Shown here: positions 1 to 8,121 of the stretch, piece after piece | Position numbering within the stretch: the stretch's first letter is position 1 | Layout of the letters: the number at the start of each line of letters is the position of its first letter | From: Chitinophagaceae bacterium | GTDB lineage: Bacteria; Bacteroidota; Bacteroidia; Chitinophagales; Chitinophagaceae | Length of the DNA stretch: 64,000 nt | NCBI GenBank assembly: GCA_016720585.1 | Contig: JADKKH010000001.1 | Location: 62,001 to 126,000 of the forward strand | Reading direction: 5' to 3' | Translations under genes and position numbers: made by a program | The notes under the pieces: generated by a model | The model's database searches: none | The model's input: only the letters and a program-made list of their open reading frames with translations | Told to the model about the DNA's origin: nothing

Positions 1-184
1 AAGAAAGATATGCATGGGCGAGGTAGTTCAAGTATTAAAGTTAGGGCACAATTTTTTTTATACATGCAATAAAAATAAACACGGTACCAAACGGGATGAA
101 AGGCGTTTAATAAGGGCTAACGGTTAATTTTCTGCAACATATGTTAACAGTAGTTAACAGGCCTCACCACTAGTCATATTTGAC

Positions 185-215
185 TTGCCACCGGGTGTAA
201 CCTGTTCTACATTTG
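185..215 (+). promoter_or_regulatory. Bacteroidota-type promoter for the first secreted-protein gene
   Basis: A TTG at 185-187 is followed after 20 bp by TACATTTG at 208-215, matching the Bacteroidota sigma-factor pattern (TTTG at -33, TAnnTTTG at -7). The gene starts at 272, leaving a leader of about 50 nt. The same 39-bp layout, with matching bases such as ACTTG and CCGGGT, recurs before the paralogue at 948. Bases 1-184 to the left hold no gene I can support. Confidence 0.6.
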
Positions 216-271
216 ATCCGTCACACCTTTACAAAGAAAAAAAAGATCATAACCAATAAATAAACCCAATC

Positions 272-706
272 ATGAAAAAAATGATTTTAACCCTGGCAAT
301 CGTAGTAAGCACCCTGGGTGTTTTTGCCAGTCCCAACAATGTAAATCAGAAAGTGCTGGAGGCTTTTAAAACAGAGTTTGCTTCCGCTAAAGAAGTGGCG
401 TGGACCGTAGGCAGCAATTATTATAAAGCAACGTTTACATATAATGAGAAGCGTGTCTTTGCTTATTATGACGAAAATGGAGAGTTGCTGGGACTTACCC
501 GTTATGTAAGCCCGTTGGATCTGCCACTGGCTTTACAAAAAAATCTTAAAAAAAATTATCCCGGTTGTTGGATCAGTGATTTGTTTGAAGCAGCAAAAAA
601 TGACGGTACGAATTATTATTTAACCCTTGAAAATGCCGATTCAAAAATAATCCTGAAATCTTCCGGGAATAGCTGGCATGTATATTCTAAAATAAAGAAA
701 TCATAG
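272..706 (+). CDS. Small secreted protein, PepSY-like fold (paralogue 1)
   Basis: 144 residues with a clear signal peptide (MKKMILTLAIVVSTLGVFAS), so it is exported to the periplasm or surface. The mature part starts with NQKVLEAFKTEFASAKEVAW, followed by alternating beta-rich segments (YYKATFTYNEKRVFAYYDENGELLG). This pattern is typical of the small PepSY-like / putative beta-lactamase-inhibitor-like proteins of Bacteroidota. The function is unknown. The next gene, at 948, is a clear paralogue with the same order of motifs (VLELFKKEF, VTWN, YDKATF, RRVVAYF). Each copy has its own promoter and terminator, so they are not an operon. Family placement is inference from pattern; existence as a gene is well supported. 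Confidence 0.85.
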   Translation: MKKMILTLAIVVSTLGVFASPNNVNQKVLEAFKTEFASAKEVAWTVGSNYYKATFTYNEKRVFAYYDENGELLGLTRYVSPLDLPLALQKNLKKNYPGCWISDLFEAAKNDGTNYYLTLENADSKIILKSSGNSWHVYSKIKKS

Positions 707-766
707 AAAGACATTTTTGCATCTGCAGTAATGGTATAAGTATGTTTTGGTGTGTGGTAAAACAAG

Positions 767-808
767 CCCCGATCCCGCTTTTGGCGGGACGGGGTTTTGT
801 CTTTTTTT
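767..808 (+). terminator. Rho-independent terminator
   Basis: The stem CCCCG(A)TCCCGC at 767-778 pairs with GCGGGACGGGG at 784-794 with one bulged base, followed by TTTTGTCTTTTTTT. It ends transcription of the gene at 272-706. Confidence 0.85.
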
Positions 809-877
809 ATCCGGAAGTTAATGAACGCTATTTGTCGTTAATGGTATTAACATCCGTTACCACCATTCACAATTCAC

Positions 878-908
878 TTGACTCCGGGTTTATTCAACTA
901 TATATTTG
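878..908 (+). promoter_or_regulatory. Bacteroidota-type promoter for the second secreted-protein gene
   Basis: TTG at 878-880, a 20-bp spacer, then TATATTTG at 901-908. This is the same geometry as the promoter at 185-215, with shared flanking bases (ACTTG and CCGGGT), which suggests the promoter was duplicated along with the gene. The -33 region overlaps a short 7-bp periodic repeat at 861-881. Confidence 0.65.
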
Positions 909-947
909 AATCGTAATTCAGATTCAACAATTTTTAAAAAGTAAGCC

Positions 948-1391
948 ATGAAAAAAATTATCAGTTCAACCTTTTTGCTGTTGGCAGCAGGTCTGTCAAC
1001 CGCCATTGCTAAAGATGACCCCAGCCCCGATCAGCAGGTGCTGGAATTATTTAAAAAGGAATTTTCTGCTGCCCGGCAGGTAACCTGGAATAAGCAGGAT
1101 GATTATGACAAAGCCACTTTCCTACTTACCGGCCGCAGGGTGGTTGCGTATTTTAATCCCGAAGGACAATTGGAAGGATGTATCCGGGAAATATTCTTTG
1201 ACCAGTTGCCCCTGGTAGTCATGAAGGGTATTGATCAAAAATTTCCGGAGGCAGAGATCTCTACTGTCCGCGAGATCACCAATACAGAAGGAACCAGCTA
1301 CCGGGTATTCCTGGAAGCAAAAAACAAAAAATACAGTATTAAAGTTGGTTCCGCGGGTTATATAGAGCAGGTGGAAAAACTGCCCAAGTGA
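948..1391 (+). CDS. Small secreted protein, PepSY-like fold (paralogue 2)
   Basis: 147 residues with signal peptide MKKIISSTFLLLAAGLSTAIA. The mature domain aligns by eye along its whole length with the protein at 272-706: QVLELFKKEFSAARQVTW against KVLEAFKTEFASAKEVAW, then RRVVAYFNPEGQLEG against KRVFAYYDENGELLG. Beta-rich PepSY-like secreted protein of unknown role. A tandem duplication that kept its own promoter and gained a separate terminator suggests dosage or divergent regulation (inference). Confidence 0.85.
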   Translation: MKKIISSTFLLLAAGLSTAIAKDDPSPDQQVLELFKKEFSAARQVTWNKQDDYDKATFLLTGRRVVAYFNPEGQLEGCIREIFFDQLPLVVMKGIDQKFPEAEISTVREITNTEGTSYRVFLEAKNKKYSIKVGSAGYIEQVEKLPK

Positions 1392-1444
1392 AACAACTGA
1401 TTTTAAAGCAGTGTCTAAGTTTCAATTTATGAATAGTAGAATTT

Positions 1445-1521
1445 AACCACAGAGACAAAGCGTCACAGAGAAACACAGGGTTAAAACTGTGAAACTCCGT
1501 GTTCTTCCTGTCTCTGTGGTT
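1445..1521. repeat. Imperfect inverted repeat of the CACAGAG type
   Basis: AACCACAGAGACA at 1445-1457 is repeated as its exact reverse complement at 1509-1521, with further CACAGAG-like units between. No coding potential. It lies between a gene end and that gene's terminator. Such CACAGAG repeats are common intergenic elements in environmental bacteria (general knowledge). Confidence 0.6.
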
Positions 1522-1575
1522 TAAAAATTTCAAACCAGATAGCATCAGGTGCGACACTACCGATTTTAAAGGAAC

Positions 1576-1617
1576 AAAAAGTTCTGTCCTGCCTGATGCG
1601 GACGGAACTTTTTATTT
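1576..1617 (+). terminator. Hairpin terminator
   Basis: AAAAAGTTCTGTCC at 1576-1589 pairs along all 14 positions (one G-U) with GGACGGAACTTTTT at 1600-1613, followed by ATTTAT. It probably ends the transcript of the gene at 948-1391. A -7-like box (TACTTTTG, 1628-1635) for the next gene follows closely. Confidence 0.7.
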
Positions 1618-1689
1618 ATACAAACTGTACTTTTGCCAACCGCATTGTCTCGTCGTATTGCGATCTGAAGGCGGATCAATTATTACCAC

Positions 1690-2664
1690 ATGAACAAAGG
1701 TCCCGTTTCACGATTTATCCAGCACCATTACCGTCATTTCAATGCGGCCGCTTTAATGGATGCTGCCAAAGGTTATGAGCAACATTTACTGGAAGGCGGA
1801 AAAATGATGATCACTCTGGCCGGTGCCATGAGTACCGGTGAGTTGGGAATCTCACTGGCAGAAATGATCCGCCAGGGAAAAGTCGATATCATCAGTTGCA
1901 CAGGCGCCAACCTGGAAGAAGATGTGATGAACCTGGTGGCACATTCCCATTACAAGAGAATTCCTAACTACCGTGACCTGACACCACAGGAAGAATGGGA
2001 TTTACTCGAGAATCACTATAACCGGGTAACCGATACCTGTATCCCGGAAGAAGAAGCTTTCCGCCGTTTGCAGAAACACCTGGTAAAACAATGGATGGAT
2101 GCAGAAAAAAAAGGTGAACGGTATTTCCCGCATGAGTTTTTATATAAAACAGTTTTAAGTGGCGAGTTGAAACAGTATTATGAAATTGATCCCAAAGACA
2201 GCTGGATCATTGCTGCTGCAGAAAATAATATTCCCATCGTAGTACCCGGATGGGAAGACAGCACTACCGGAAATATTTTTGCCAGCTATGTGGTGAAAGG
2301 AGAATTAAAAGCCAGCACGGTAAAAAGCGGAATTGAATATATGGTGTGGCTGACGGACTGGTATCGCAACAATTCATCCGGCAAAGGGGTTGGTTTCTTC
2401 CAGGTCGGTGGCGGTATTGCAGGCGATTTTCCCATATGTGTGGTGCCGATGATGTACCAGGACCTGGAATGGCATGATGTGCCCTTCTGGAGTTATTTCT
2501 GCCAGGTAAGCGATTCTACTACTTCCTATGGATCTTACTCCGGTGCGGTACCCAATGAAAAAATTACCTGGGGTAAATTGGATATTAAAACACCCAAGTT
2601 TATCGTTGAAAGTGATGCAACGATTGTTGTGCCGCTGATCTTTGCCTGGATCCTTGGTTGGTAA
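1690..2664 (+). CDS. Deoxyhypusine synthase family protein
   Basis: 324 residues matching the deoxyhypusine synthase (DHS) family over the whole length. NAD-binding segments are visible: LAGAMSTGELG (43-53), SCTGANLEED (69-78) and PGWEDSTTGN (186-195). The lysine that forms the enzyme-imine intermediate in eukaryotic DHS lies in the motif WGK, here TWGKL with Lys296. Eukaryotic DHS moves the aminobutyl group of spermidine to eIF5A. Bacteria lack eIF5A, and some bacterial members are reported homospermidine synthases, so a polyamine substrate is the best guess but is not shown here. It stands alone, with a -7-like box at 1628-1635 upstream and a terminator at 2689 downstream. Confidence 0.9.
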   Translation: MNKGPVSRFIQHHYRHFNAAALMDAAKGYEQHLLEGGKMMITLAGAMSTGELGISLAEMIRQGKVDIISCTGANLEEDVMNLVAHSHYKRIPNYRDLTPQEEWDLLENHYNRVTDTCIPEEEAFRRLQKHLVKQWMDAEKKGERYFPHEFLYKTVLSGELKQYYEIDPKDSWIIAAAENNIPIVVPGWEDSTTGNIFASYVVKGELKASTVKSGIEYMVWLTDWYRNNSSGKGVGFFQVGGGIAGDFPICVVPMMYQDLEWHDVPFWSYFCQVSDSTTSYGSYSGAVPNEKITWGKLDIKTPKFIVESDATIVVPLIFAWILGW

Positions 2665-2688
2665 AATAATTACCCTGCTAAAAAAAAT

Positions 2689-2720
2689 AAACCCCGACTA
2701 CTGATCGGGGTTTGCTTTTA
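2689..2720 (+). terminator. Rho-independent terminator
   Basis: Perfect 9-bp stem AAACCCCGA (2689-2697) / TCGGGGTTT (2705-2713) with a 7-nt loop, followed by GCTTTTA. It follows the deoxyhypusine-synthase-like gene. Confidence 0.85.
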
Positions 2721-2810
2721 TAGTAAAAGGCAAGGATTAAAGATGACGGGATATAAAGAATGCTCTTCTTTATTAAGAACGGTAAATAGACGGAAAGAGT
2801 TGCCTTTGGT

Positions 2811-3269
2811 TTAATGGGAACAGGCCATTTTTTCTACACGGCGGCTGTGGCGGCCACCTTCAAAAGCGGTGGACATAAAAATATTCACCATTTTCTCTGC
2901 ATCACCCTCCCTTACAAACCTGGCCGGGATACAGATGATATTAGCATTGTTATGTGCCCTGGCTAATTGAGCCAGCTCTTCTCCCCAACAAATAGCCGCA
3001 CGGACCCCTTGGTGCTTATTGGCTGTAATCGCCACGCCGTTAGCGCTGCCACAAAGCAAAATACCAAAAGACGCCTGACCACTTTCCACTGCTGTGGCAA
3101 CGGGATGGGCAAAATCAGGATAATCAACTGAGTCTTTATTATTGGTGCCAAAATCAATAAAAGGAAACCCTTTCCCTTCGAGGAAGGAAATCAGTTCTTC
3201 TTTATAATCATAACCGGCATGGTCGCTGCCCACAGCGATGGGCTTGCTGAGGTCAAAGGGGAAATGCAT
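2811..3269 (-). CDS. rpiB: Ribose-5-phosphate isomerase B
   Basis: 152 residues, the usual length for the RpiB/LacAB family. It interconverts ribose 5-phosphate and ribulose 5-phosphate in the cytosolic pentose phosphate pathway. Visible motifs: GSDHAGYDYKEEL near the N-terminus (substrate phosphate and active-site region), ILLCGSANGVAITANK with the catalytic Cys in LCGS, and GVRAAICW. A 7-bp periodic repeat (3274-3308) sits directly upstream of the start. Last gene of a minus-strand series of separately spaced housekeeping genes. Confidence 0.95.
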   Translation of the reverse strand: MHFPFDLSKPIAVGSDHAGYDYKEELISFLEGKGFPFIDFGTNNKDSVDYPDFAHPVATAVESGQASFGILLCGSANGVAITANKHQGVRAAICWGEELAQLARAHNNANIICIPARFVREGDAEKMVNIFMSTAFEGGRHSRRVEKMACSH

Positions 3270-3273
3270 AAAT

Positions 3274-3308
3274 AGTTCAGAGTTTAAAGTTCAGCGTTCA
3301 GAGTCTGC
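3274..3308. repeat. Degenerate 7-bp periodic repeat
   Basis: Five consecutive heptamers: AGTTCAG, AGTTTAA, AGTTCAG, CGTTCAG, AGTCTGC. They lie immediately upstream of rpiB. One of several such loci in the window. Confidence 0.65.
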
Positions 3309-3369
3309 AATAATCGAAAATGTAAAATTAGGGAACTTATGACACCCTCTTTATGACACATGACTAATA

Positions 3370-4224
3370 TCAGCTCCATTCTTTGCTTTCTTTCTCCTGC
3401 CGTTTGTTTATTCGGGACGCAATAATGATACTGGCTTCAAACAACAGGTACAAGGGTATTGTGACAATGGTGAGACTGAAAGGGTCTGTAGAAGGCGTAA
3501 TAATGGCCGCTGCGATCAATATGATGACAAAAGCATGGCGGCGGTATTTTCTGAGAAATTTTGCCGTAATAAAGCCCACCCGGGCCAGCACCATAACAAG
3601 CAATGGCATTTGAAATAGAACTCCGATACCCACCGTGGTATATACCAGGTTTTCGATGTAGTCAGAAAAATTGGGAAGGTTTACTATTTTATCGCTCAGG
3701 GTATAGGAGAAATAAAAATTGACCATAAATGGGGTCAGGATATAATAGCCAAACAAAACCCCGGTAAAAAAAAGCAGGGAGACCCAGAAAATAACACCTT
3801 TTGTTTTCTTCAGCTCTTTTTGAGAAAGGGCTGGTTTTACAAATTTCCAGAACTCCCAGAAAACATAAGGGAAAGCAATGATAAACCCACCGATAAAAGC
3901 GATCGTAAAAGTAGAAATGAACTGCCCCGTCATGGTATTACTCTGAAACTTTGCATCTACACCAGCAAGACAAACCATATCACCCAGACCCAGGGAATGA
4001 CTGATGTTACATAACCACTTATAAGTAACAAAATTATTATCTGCCGGGGCAAATAAAATTTTGTCAACGATATCTTTTGCATAAATAAAAGCCACTACCG
4101 CTCCGATCAGTATGGCAATAACCGAACGGATCACATGCCAGCGCAGATCTTCGAGGTGATCGATGAAAGACATCTCAGCCTTGCCATCTTCATTTTTTTT
4201 ATTTAAAAAATCAAATAGTGCCAT
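3370..4224 (-). CDS. tatC: Twin-arginine translocase subunit TatC
   Basis: 284 residues, multi-spanning inner-membrane protein. The N-terminal signature MSFIDHLEDLRWHVIRSV (residues 18-35) is the classic TatC SFIDHLxELR motif that helps recognise the twin-arginine signal peptide. Six hydrophobic segments follow, including FAFPYVFWEFWKFVKPAL-like and TPFMVNFYF stretches. An insert of about 40 residues with two Cys (WLCNISHSLGLGDMVCLAG) lies in the first periplasmic loop. No tatA/B is adjacent. A -7 box (TATCTTTG on the minus strand, 4245-4252) sits just upstream. Confidence 0.95.
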   Translation of the reverse strand: MALFDFLNKKNEDGKAEMSFIDHLEDLRWHVIRSVIAILIGAVVAFIYAKDIVDKILFAPADNNFVTYKWLCNISHSLGLGDMVCLAGVDAKFQSNTMTGQFISTFTIAFIGGFIIAFPYVFWEFWKFVKPALSQKELKKTKGVIFWVSLLFFTGVLFGYYILTPFMVNFYFSYTLSDKIVNLPNFSDYIENLVYTTVGIGVLFQMPLLVMVLARVGFITAKFLRKYRRHAFVIILIAAAIITPSTDPFSLTIVTIPLYLLFEASIIIASRINKRQEKESKEWS

Positions 4225-4244
4225 CCGGGTGTTTTAGCGAGGGA

Positions 4245-4252
4245 CAAAGATA
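4245..4252 (-). promoter_or_regulatory. -7 box for tatC
   Basis: On the minus strand this reads TATCTTTG, an exact match to the Bacteroidota -7 consensus TAnnTTTG, ending about 20 nt before the tatC ATG. No clear -33 TTTG is visible. Confidence 0.5.
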
Positions 4253-4262
4253 GGTGGGGAAG

Positions 4263-4283
4263 GGTGAATGTGGAATGGTGAAT
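4263..4283. repeat. Short 7-bp periodic repeat
   Basis: Three heptamers: GGTGAAT, GTGGAAT, GGTGAAT. They sit in the gap between the CorC/HlyC-type gene and tatC, upstream of the tatC -7 box. Confidence 0.55.
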
Positions 4284-4332
4284 TGCCTGTGTTCTGGCAG
4301 AAAAGCCCCGGCACAGAGCTTATAAGATTCTC

Positions 4333-5583
4333 TTATTTCAGCTTTTTCATCTTCACCAGCTCAATTCTTGTATCGCTGACATTCAAGATCTCAAATTCAT
4401 AATCATCAATAATAATGCGTTCTTTCTGTTGGGGTATTGTTTCATGATAGTTGATAATGTACCCGGAAAGTGTTTCTGACTCATCCTCCCCGAAATCAAA
4501 ATCATATTTTTCTTCCAGGAAGTCCAGTTCCAGCCTGCCGGAAAATATATATTCATTTTCAGCCAGGTGTTTTTCTACAAATTCTTCCGTATCATATTCG
4601 TCCAGGATCTCACCAAACAATTCTTCAAGCACATCTTCCATGGTAATGATCCCGGCAGTGCCACCAAACTCATCCACCACCCAGGCGATACTTTTTCTTT
4701 CCCGGGATAGTTTACCGATTAGATCAGCAGCACTCATACTTTCCGGCACGGCGGGAATAGGTATAAGAACGGATTGTATAGTGGCCGGATTTTTAAAGAG
4801 ATCCAACTGGTGAATATACCCGGTTATCGTGTCAATATTTTTTGTATAGACCACCAGCTTACTGAGTTTTGTTTCAATAAATTTTTTCTTCAGGTCTTCT
4901 ACGGAAGAACGGCTGTCAATACCCACAATTTCTTTCCGCGGTACCAGGCATTGCCTGATTTTTATGTTGGGCAGTTCCCTGGCATTTTCCATAAGCTGGG
5001 TATTGCGTTCGGTTCGGTCATTATCCGTGTGCTGGAGAAATAGATGTTTGAGATCGCTGCGGGTAATGGGGTCTTTGTTTTTATCCAGCCGGATATTAAA
5101 CACATATTTCAATATCCATTCAGACAGGTCAATAAGACCAGCGGCCACGGGGAAGAACATCTGGTAAAAAAAATCCGTAACCGGTGCCAGCCGGATAAGC
5201 AGCGTATTGCTGTGGGCCCTGAAAAAAGCCCGCGGTATAAATTCTGCAAATACCAGTACTAAAAAAGTTGCCAGCGCTATTTCTGTTACCAGGTGAATCG
5301 TGCCCGAGCCTGTATCAAGGTATTTCCATACAGGCTTCATTACGGTATCTATCTGTAAAGCGAGAAATACCAGGAAAATATTAAAACCTATCAGGGTGGT
5401 TCCGAGGAAACGGGCGGGGGATTCCAGAAATTTGGATAATAATTTCACTGAACTGCCACCCTGTTTCTTTTTGATCTCTATACTCAGGCGGTTGACGCTG
5501 TAAAAAGCCATTTCAATACCGGCAAAAAAACCCATCAGCAATAAGGTAATAAAAAAGAATAGTATGGCATTCCATGCGATCAT
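4333..5583 (-). CDS. CNNM/CorC-HlyC family membrane protein with CBS pair
   Basis: 416 residues with three recognisable parts. First is an N-terminal DUF21/CNNM transmembrane domain (about 1-165, starting WNAILFFFITLLLMGFFAG). Next is a CBS-pair region (about 200-335, with IRQCLVPRKEIVGID and the acidic motif DEFGGTAGIITMEDVLEELFGEI). Last is a C-terminal CorC_HlyC domain ending near SDTRIELVKMKK. Relatives are implicated in Mg2+/Co2+ transport, and the CBS pair binds adenine nucleotides. Bacteroidota GldE has the same architecture, but nothing here identifies it as GldE. A TATCTTTA box lies just before the start. Confidence 0.88.
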   Translation of the reverse strand: MIAWNAILFFFITLLLMGFFAGIEMAFYSVNRLSIEIKKKQGGSSVKLLSKFLESPARFLGTTLIGFNIFLVFLALQIDTVMKPVWKYLDTGSGTIHLVTEIALATFLVLVFAEFIPRAFFRAHSNTLLIRLAPVTDFFYQMFFPVAAGLIDLSEWILKYVFNIRLDKNKDPITRSDLKHLFLQHTDNDRTERNTQLMENARELPNIKIRQCLVPRKEIVGIDSRSSVEDLKKKFIETKLSKLVVYTKNIDTITGYIHQLDLFKNPATIQSVLIPIPAVPESMSAADLIGKLSRERKSIAWVVDEFGGTAGIITMEDVLEELFGEILDEYDTEEFVEKHLAENEYIFSGRLELDFLEEKYDFDFGEDESETLSGYIINYHETIPQQKERIIIDDYEFEILNVSDTRIELVKMKKLK

Positions 5584-5689
5584 GTTGTAAAGATACCCCC
5601 AAACCCCCTAAAGGGGAATCGATTGAAGATATTATTTAGTACCCGGGGAATAAGGACACTGAATTTAGCGGTTTATTATCGGAAAGGAG

Positions 5690-6259
5690 TTAAAATTCTC
5701 TGACTGCCTGCTCCGCTTCTGCGCAGGCTCTTTCTAATTTATCATTGATGATAATATGGTCAAATTTATTTTTGAAAGAAAGTTCATACGAGGCTTTGGT
5801 GATCCGCGCCTGTAAAGAAGCCGGTGTTTCTGTGCCACGGGCTTTCAGGCGGCGTTCCAGTTCTTCGATGGAAGGTGGTTCAATAAAAAGGGATAATGAG
5901 GTTAACGGGAATTGTTCCTGAATATGAATACCCCCTTTTACATCCACATCCAGGAGCGGCGCTTTATGTTGCTGCCAGATCCGTTTTATTTCTGATTGTA
6001 ATGTACCGTAATATTTTCCTTCATACACCATTTCCCATTCCACAAACTCCTGCCGGGCAATTTTATTTTTAAATTCGTCTACGGAAACAAAATAATAATC
6101 TACATTGTCCTTTTCATTATTGCGGGGCTGCCGGGTAGTGGCGGAAACAGAAAAAGCCAACTGGTTGGGCAAGGCTTTCAGTAAATGTTTTGTCACGGAA
6201 GTTTTACCCGCGCCGGAAGGGGCAGCAATGATGATTAGTTTGTTAGCAGGTGCAGTCAT
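5690..6259 (-). CDS. gmk: Guanylate kinase
   Basis: 189 residues, typical length. It phosphorylates GMP to GDP with ATP. The P-loop APSGAGKTS is at residues 13-21. The GMP-binding segment follows (SVSATTRQPRNNEKDNVDYYFVS), then FVEWEMVYEGKYYGT and DVDVKGGIHIQEQF. In many Bacteroidota gmk follows yicC; here yicC lies about 38 kb away (44311-45186). A minus-strand -7-like box TACTTTTG is at 6278-6285. Confidence 0.96.
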   Translation of the reverse strand: MTAPANKLIIIAAPSGAGKTSVTKHLLKALPNQLAFSVSATTRQPRNNEKDNVDYYFVSVDEFKNKIARQEFVEWEMVYEGKYYGTLQSEIKRIWQQHKAPLLDVDVKGGIHIQEQFPLTSLSLFIEPPSIEELERRLKARGTETPASLQARITKASYELSFKNKFDHIIINDKLERACAEAEQAVREF

Positions 6260-6332
6260 TCAATAAAATAAGTTGCGCAAAAGTAAGCATTAATGGCTTT
6301 TATAAACAGGCCGTTAAAACAGTAAAGACTGC

Positions 6333-7841
6333 TTATTCTTTTTTATACAATACCCAGGCATCATTAACGGTGGATTTTTTCTTTGCCAGTAAGAACCGGT
6401 TAATACTCCAGAGAATTTTTGAAGACCAGGCAACGGGTTTATAACCGAGACTGTCCAGCATGGTCATGGCCGGCTTGATCTCATTGAATGTCGTGGCGAT
6501 ATAGGTATCCTTGTTAGTTAAATAGCGGAGTGAATCCGGGGTTGAAATTTTTATAAACTCCATGTTTTTAACACCCTTGCGGTAAAATACCATGGGTACA
6601 CCACTCATCGTTTCAAAAGGGGTTCGGTACAGGCAATAAATAGTAACGGGTTTGTCACCGAATCTTTTTTTAAGGCTATGACCAAAATCCACCGTCTGGG
6701 CATAGGGAATAAATGTAAAGAGCAGCAGCAATACCGTATTTACGATAAGGGTAAGGATCAGTGCGGCTTTGATCAGTCCGGCGATCCATTTTTTACAGGT
6801 AGCATAAAAATTGATGAGCCCGGGAAGGCTCCAGCCAATGATCAGCGGCAGGGCACTGAAAACAGGATAGAGAAATCGTTCTTCCTTATGCCCGATTATA
6901 CTATGCCCGATGATAAACAGCAACACCGTAATAAAAACAGGATGACTGTATTTTTTAAAAAATGTTTTTATGCTGTAATAAAAAAGAATAACACTGAAGG
7001 GGGGCGCTGTGATTACAGCCACCAGGAGCCCGATATATTTCAGGAAACTGGAAGTGCCGTATTCGGCAGCCTTGCCCTGTAAAATATTTGTCTCGAAATA
7101 ACGGACAGGGCTAAGCACCCATTCTCCGTAAAAACGGTAATCCAGAAAGCTATTTAGTAAAAAGGCAATCAAAAACCCGGCTGCCAGCGGAAGCAAGCGT
7201 TTGTATTTTTTTTCAACAAACAGCAGCCATAATCCAAAACCGGCAATGGCAAAACCAATCTGGAAACGAAAATAAAAAGAAAGACATAGCAGGAAACCAA
7301 CCCCGAATAAAAAAAGATTAGAAGGATTTTTTTCCCGTTTCGCATCATATAAAGCGATGGTACTGAAAAAGAAAAGACCGGACATCATTTCCGAACTGTA
7401 CAGCGTTCTGGTATAAGGAAATATCCAGGAGAAGTTCAGGATCAGCAGTACCGCATATAAAATCCGGGGCTTATCTTTTTTAAAATAGTGGAAGGCGATC
7501 AGGTTGAAAATGCCAAACATGAATAAGCCTAAGATAACCCGCAGCATTGTAAGCTGCATATAGGGATCTTCCAGGTGAAAAAACATACAGACTTTGTAAT
7601 ACGCAGAGAACATATACACCTGCAGGGTGGGACGTATCTTACTTTCCAGCTCAAAGGCATAATGTGCAGCATTCTCATTACCCAGCTGGTAGGATGAAAA
7701 CTCCACGACAGAGAAATGCTGGTCGAAATTGGAAAATCCGATAGCTTTTATACAGGTGATAAATTGAATAACTAAACCCAGGAATAATATCCATTGCAGT
7801 TTCCGGTCGTAACGTATCAGTTTTTTTATTTCCGTGAACAT
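6333..7841 (-). CDS. GT22-like mannosyltransferase, multi-spanning membrane protein
   Basis: 502 residues with about ten hydrophobic segments, a lumenal-type first loop after the first helix, and a short soluble C-terminal part (about 395-502). The motif GHKEERFLYP (near residue 332) is the HKExRF(L/I)YP signature of the Alg9/PIG-B (GT22) family, which uses polyprenyl-phosphate-mannose donors. I therefore infer a lipid-linked sugar donor and a role in envelope glycan or glycolipid synthesis. The acceptor is unknown. It lies 73 bp upstream of gmk on the same strand, with no other polysaccharide genes nearby. Confidence 0.75.
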   Translation of the reverse strand: MFTEIKKLIRYDRKLQWILFLGLVIQFITCIKAIGFSNFDQHFSVVEFSSYQLGNENAAHYAFELESKIRPTLQVYMFSAYYKVCMFFHLEDPYMQLTMLRVILGLFMFGIFNLIAFHYFKKDKPRILYAVLLILNFSWIFPYTRTLYSSEMMSGLFFFSTIALYDAKREKNPSNLFLFGVGFLLCLSFYFRFQIGFAIAGFGLWLLFVEKKYKRLLPLAAGFLIAFLLNSFLDYRFYGEWVLSPVRYFETNILQGKAAEYGTSSFLKYIGLLVAVITAPPFSVILFYYSIKTFFKKYSHPVFITVLLFIIGHSIIGHKEERFLYPVFSALPLIIGWSLPGLINFYATCKKWIAGLIKAALILTLIVNTVLLLLFTFIPYAQTVDFGHSLKKRFGDKPVTIYCLYRTPFETMSGVPMVFYRKGVKNMEFIKISTPDSLRYLTNKDTYIATTFNEIKPAMTMLDSLGYKPVAWSSKILWSINRFLLAKKKSTVNDAWVLYKKE

Positions 7842-8121
7842 GTTATCTCAATAAGGGAAGCACAAAGAAAAGGAAAAATCAATACAAAGGAACTCATTGA
7901 AGGTCTTGCACAAACGGTAGTGGTAATAAGGAAAATTTATTGGGAGAAAATTGATGTCACAACGAAGCGCATGGCCCCAGGCTGGGGCTTTCAGGTTCCT
8001 CCCGTCTGCCCAATCTGAGGAAAAGCGGTACAGGCTGAATGTTCTTCTTTAATTTCCTGCGATTATGCTGTTTTGATGAATTTGGCATAATTCTTCTTAT
8101 ATAACCTGGTAAACGTACAAT
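7842..8121. other. Intergenic gap, divergent genes
   Basis: About 280 bp between divergent genes. I see no coding potential worth calling. The only structure is a short perfect hairpin GCCCCAG/CTGGGGC near 7975-7990. Confidence 0.4.

Noticed and set aside
4333..5583. Calling the CorC/HlyC-type gene gldE
   Set aside because: The domain order is shared, but GldE-specific context (near gldD or ssb/mutY) is absent.
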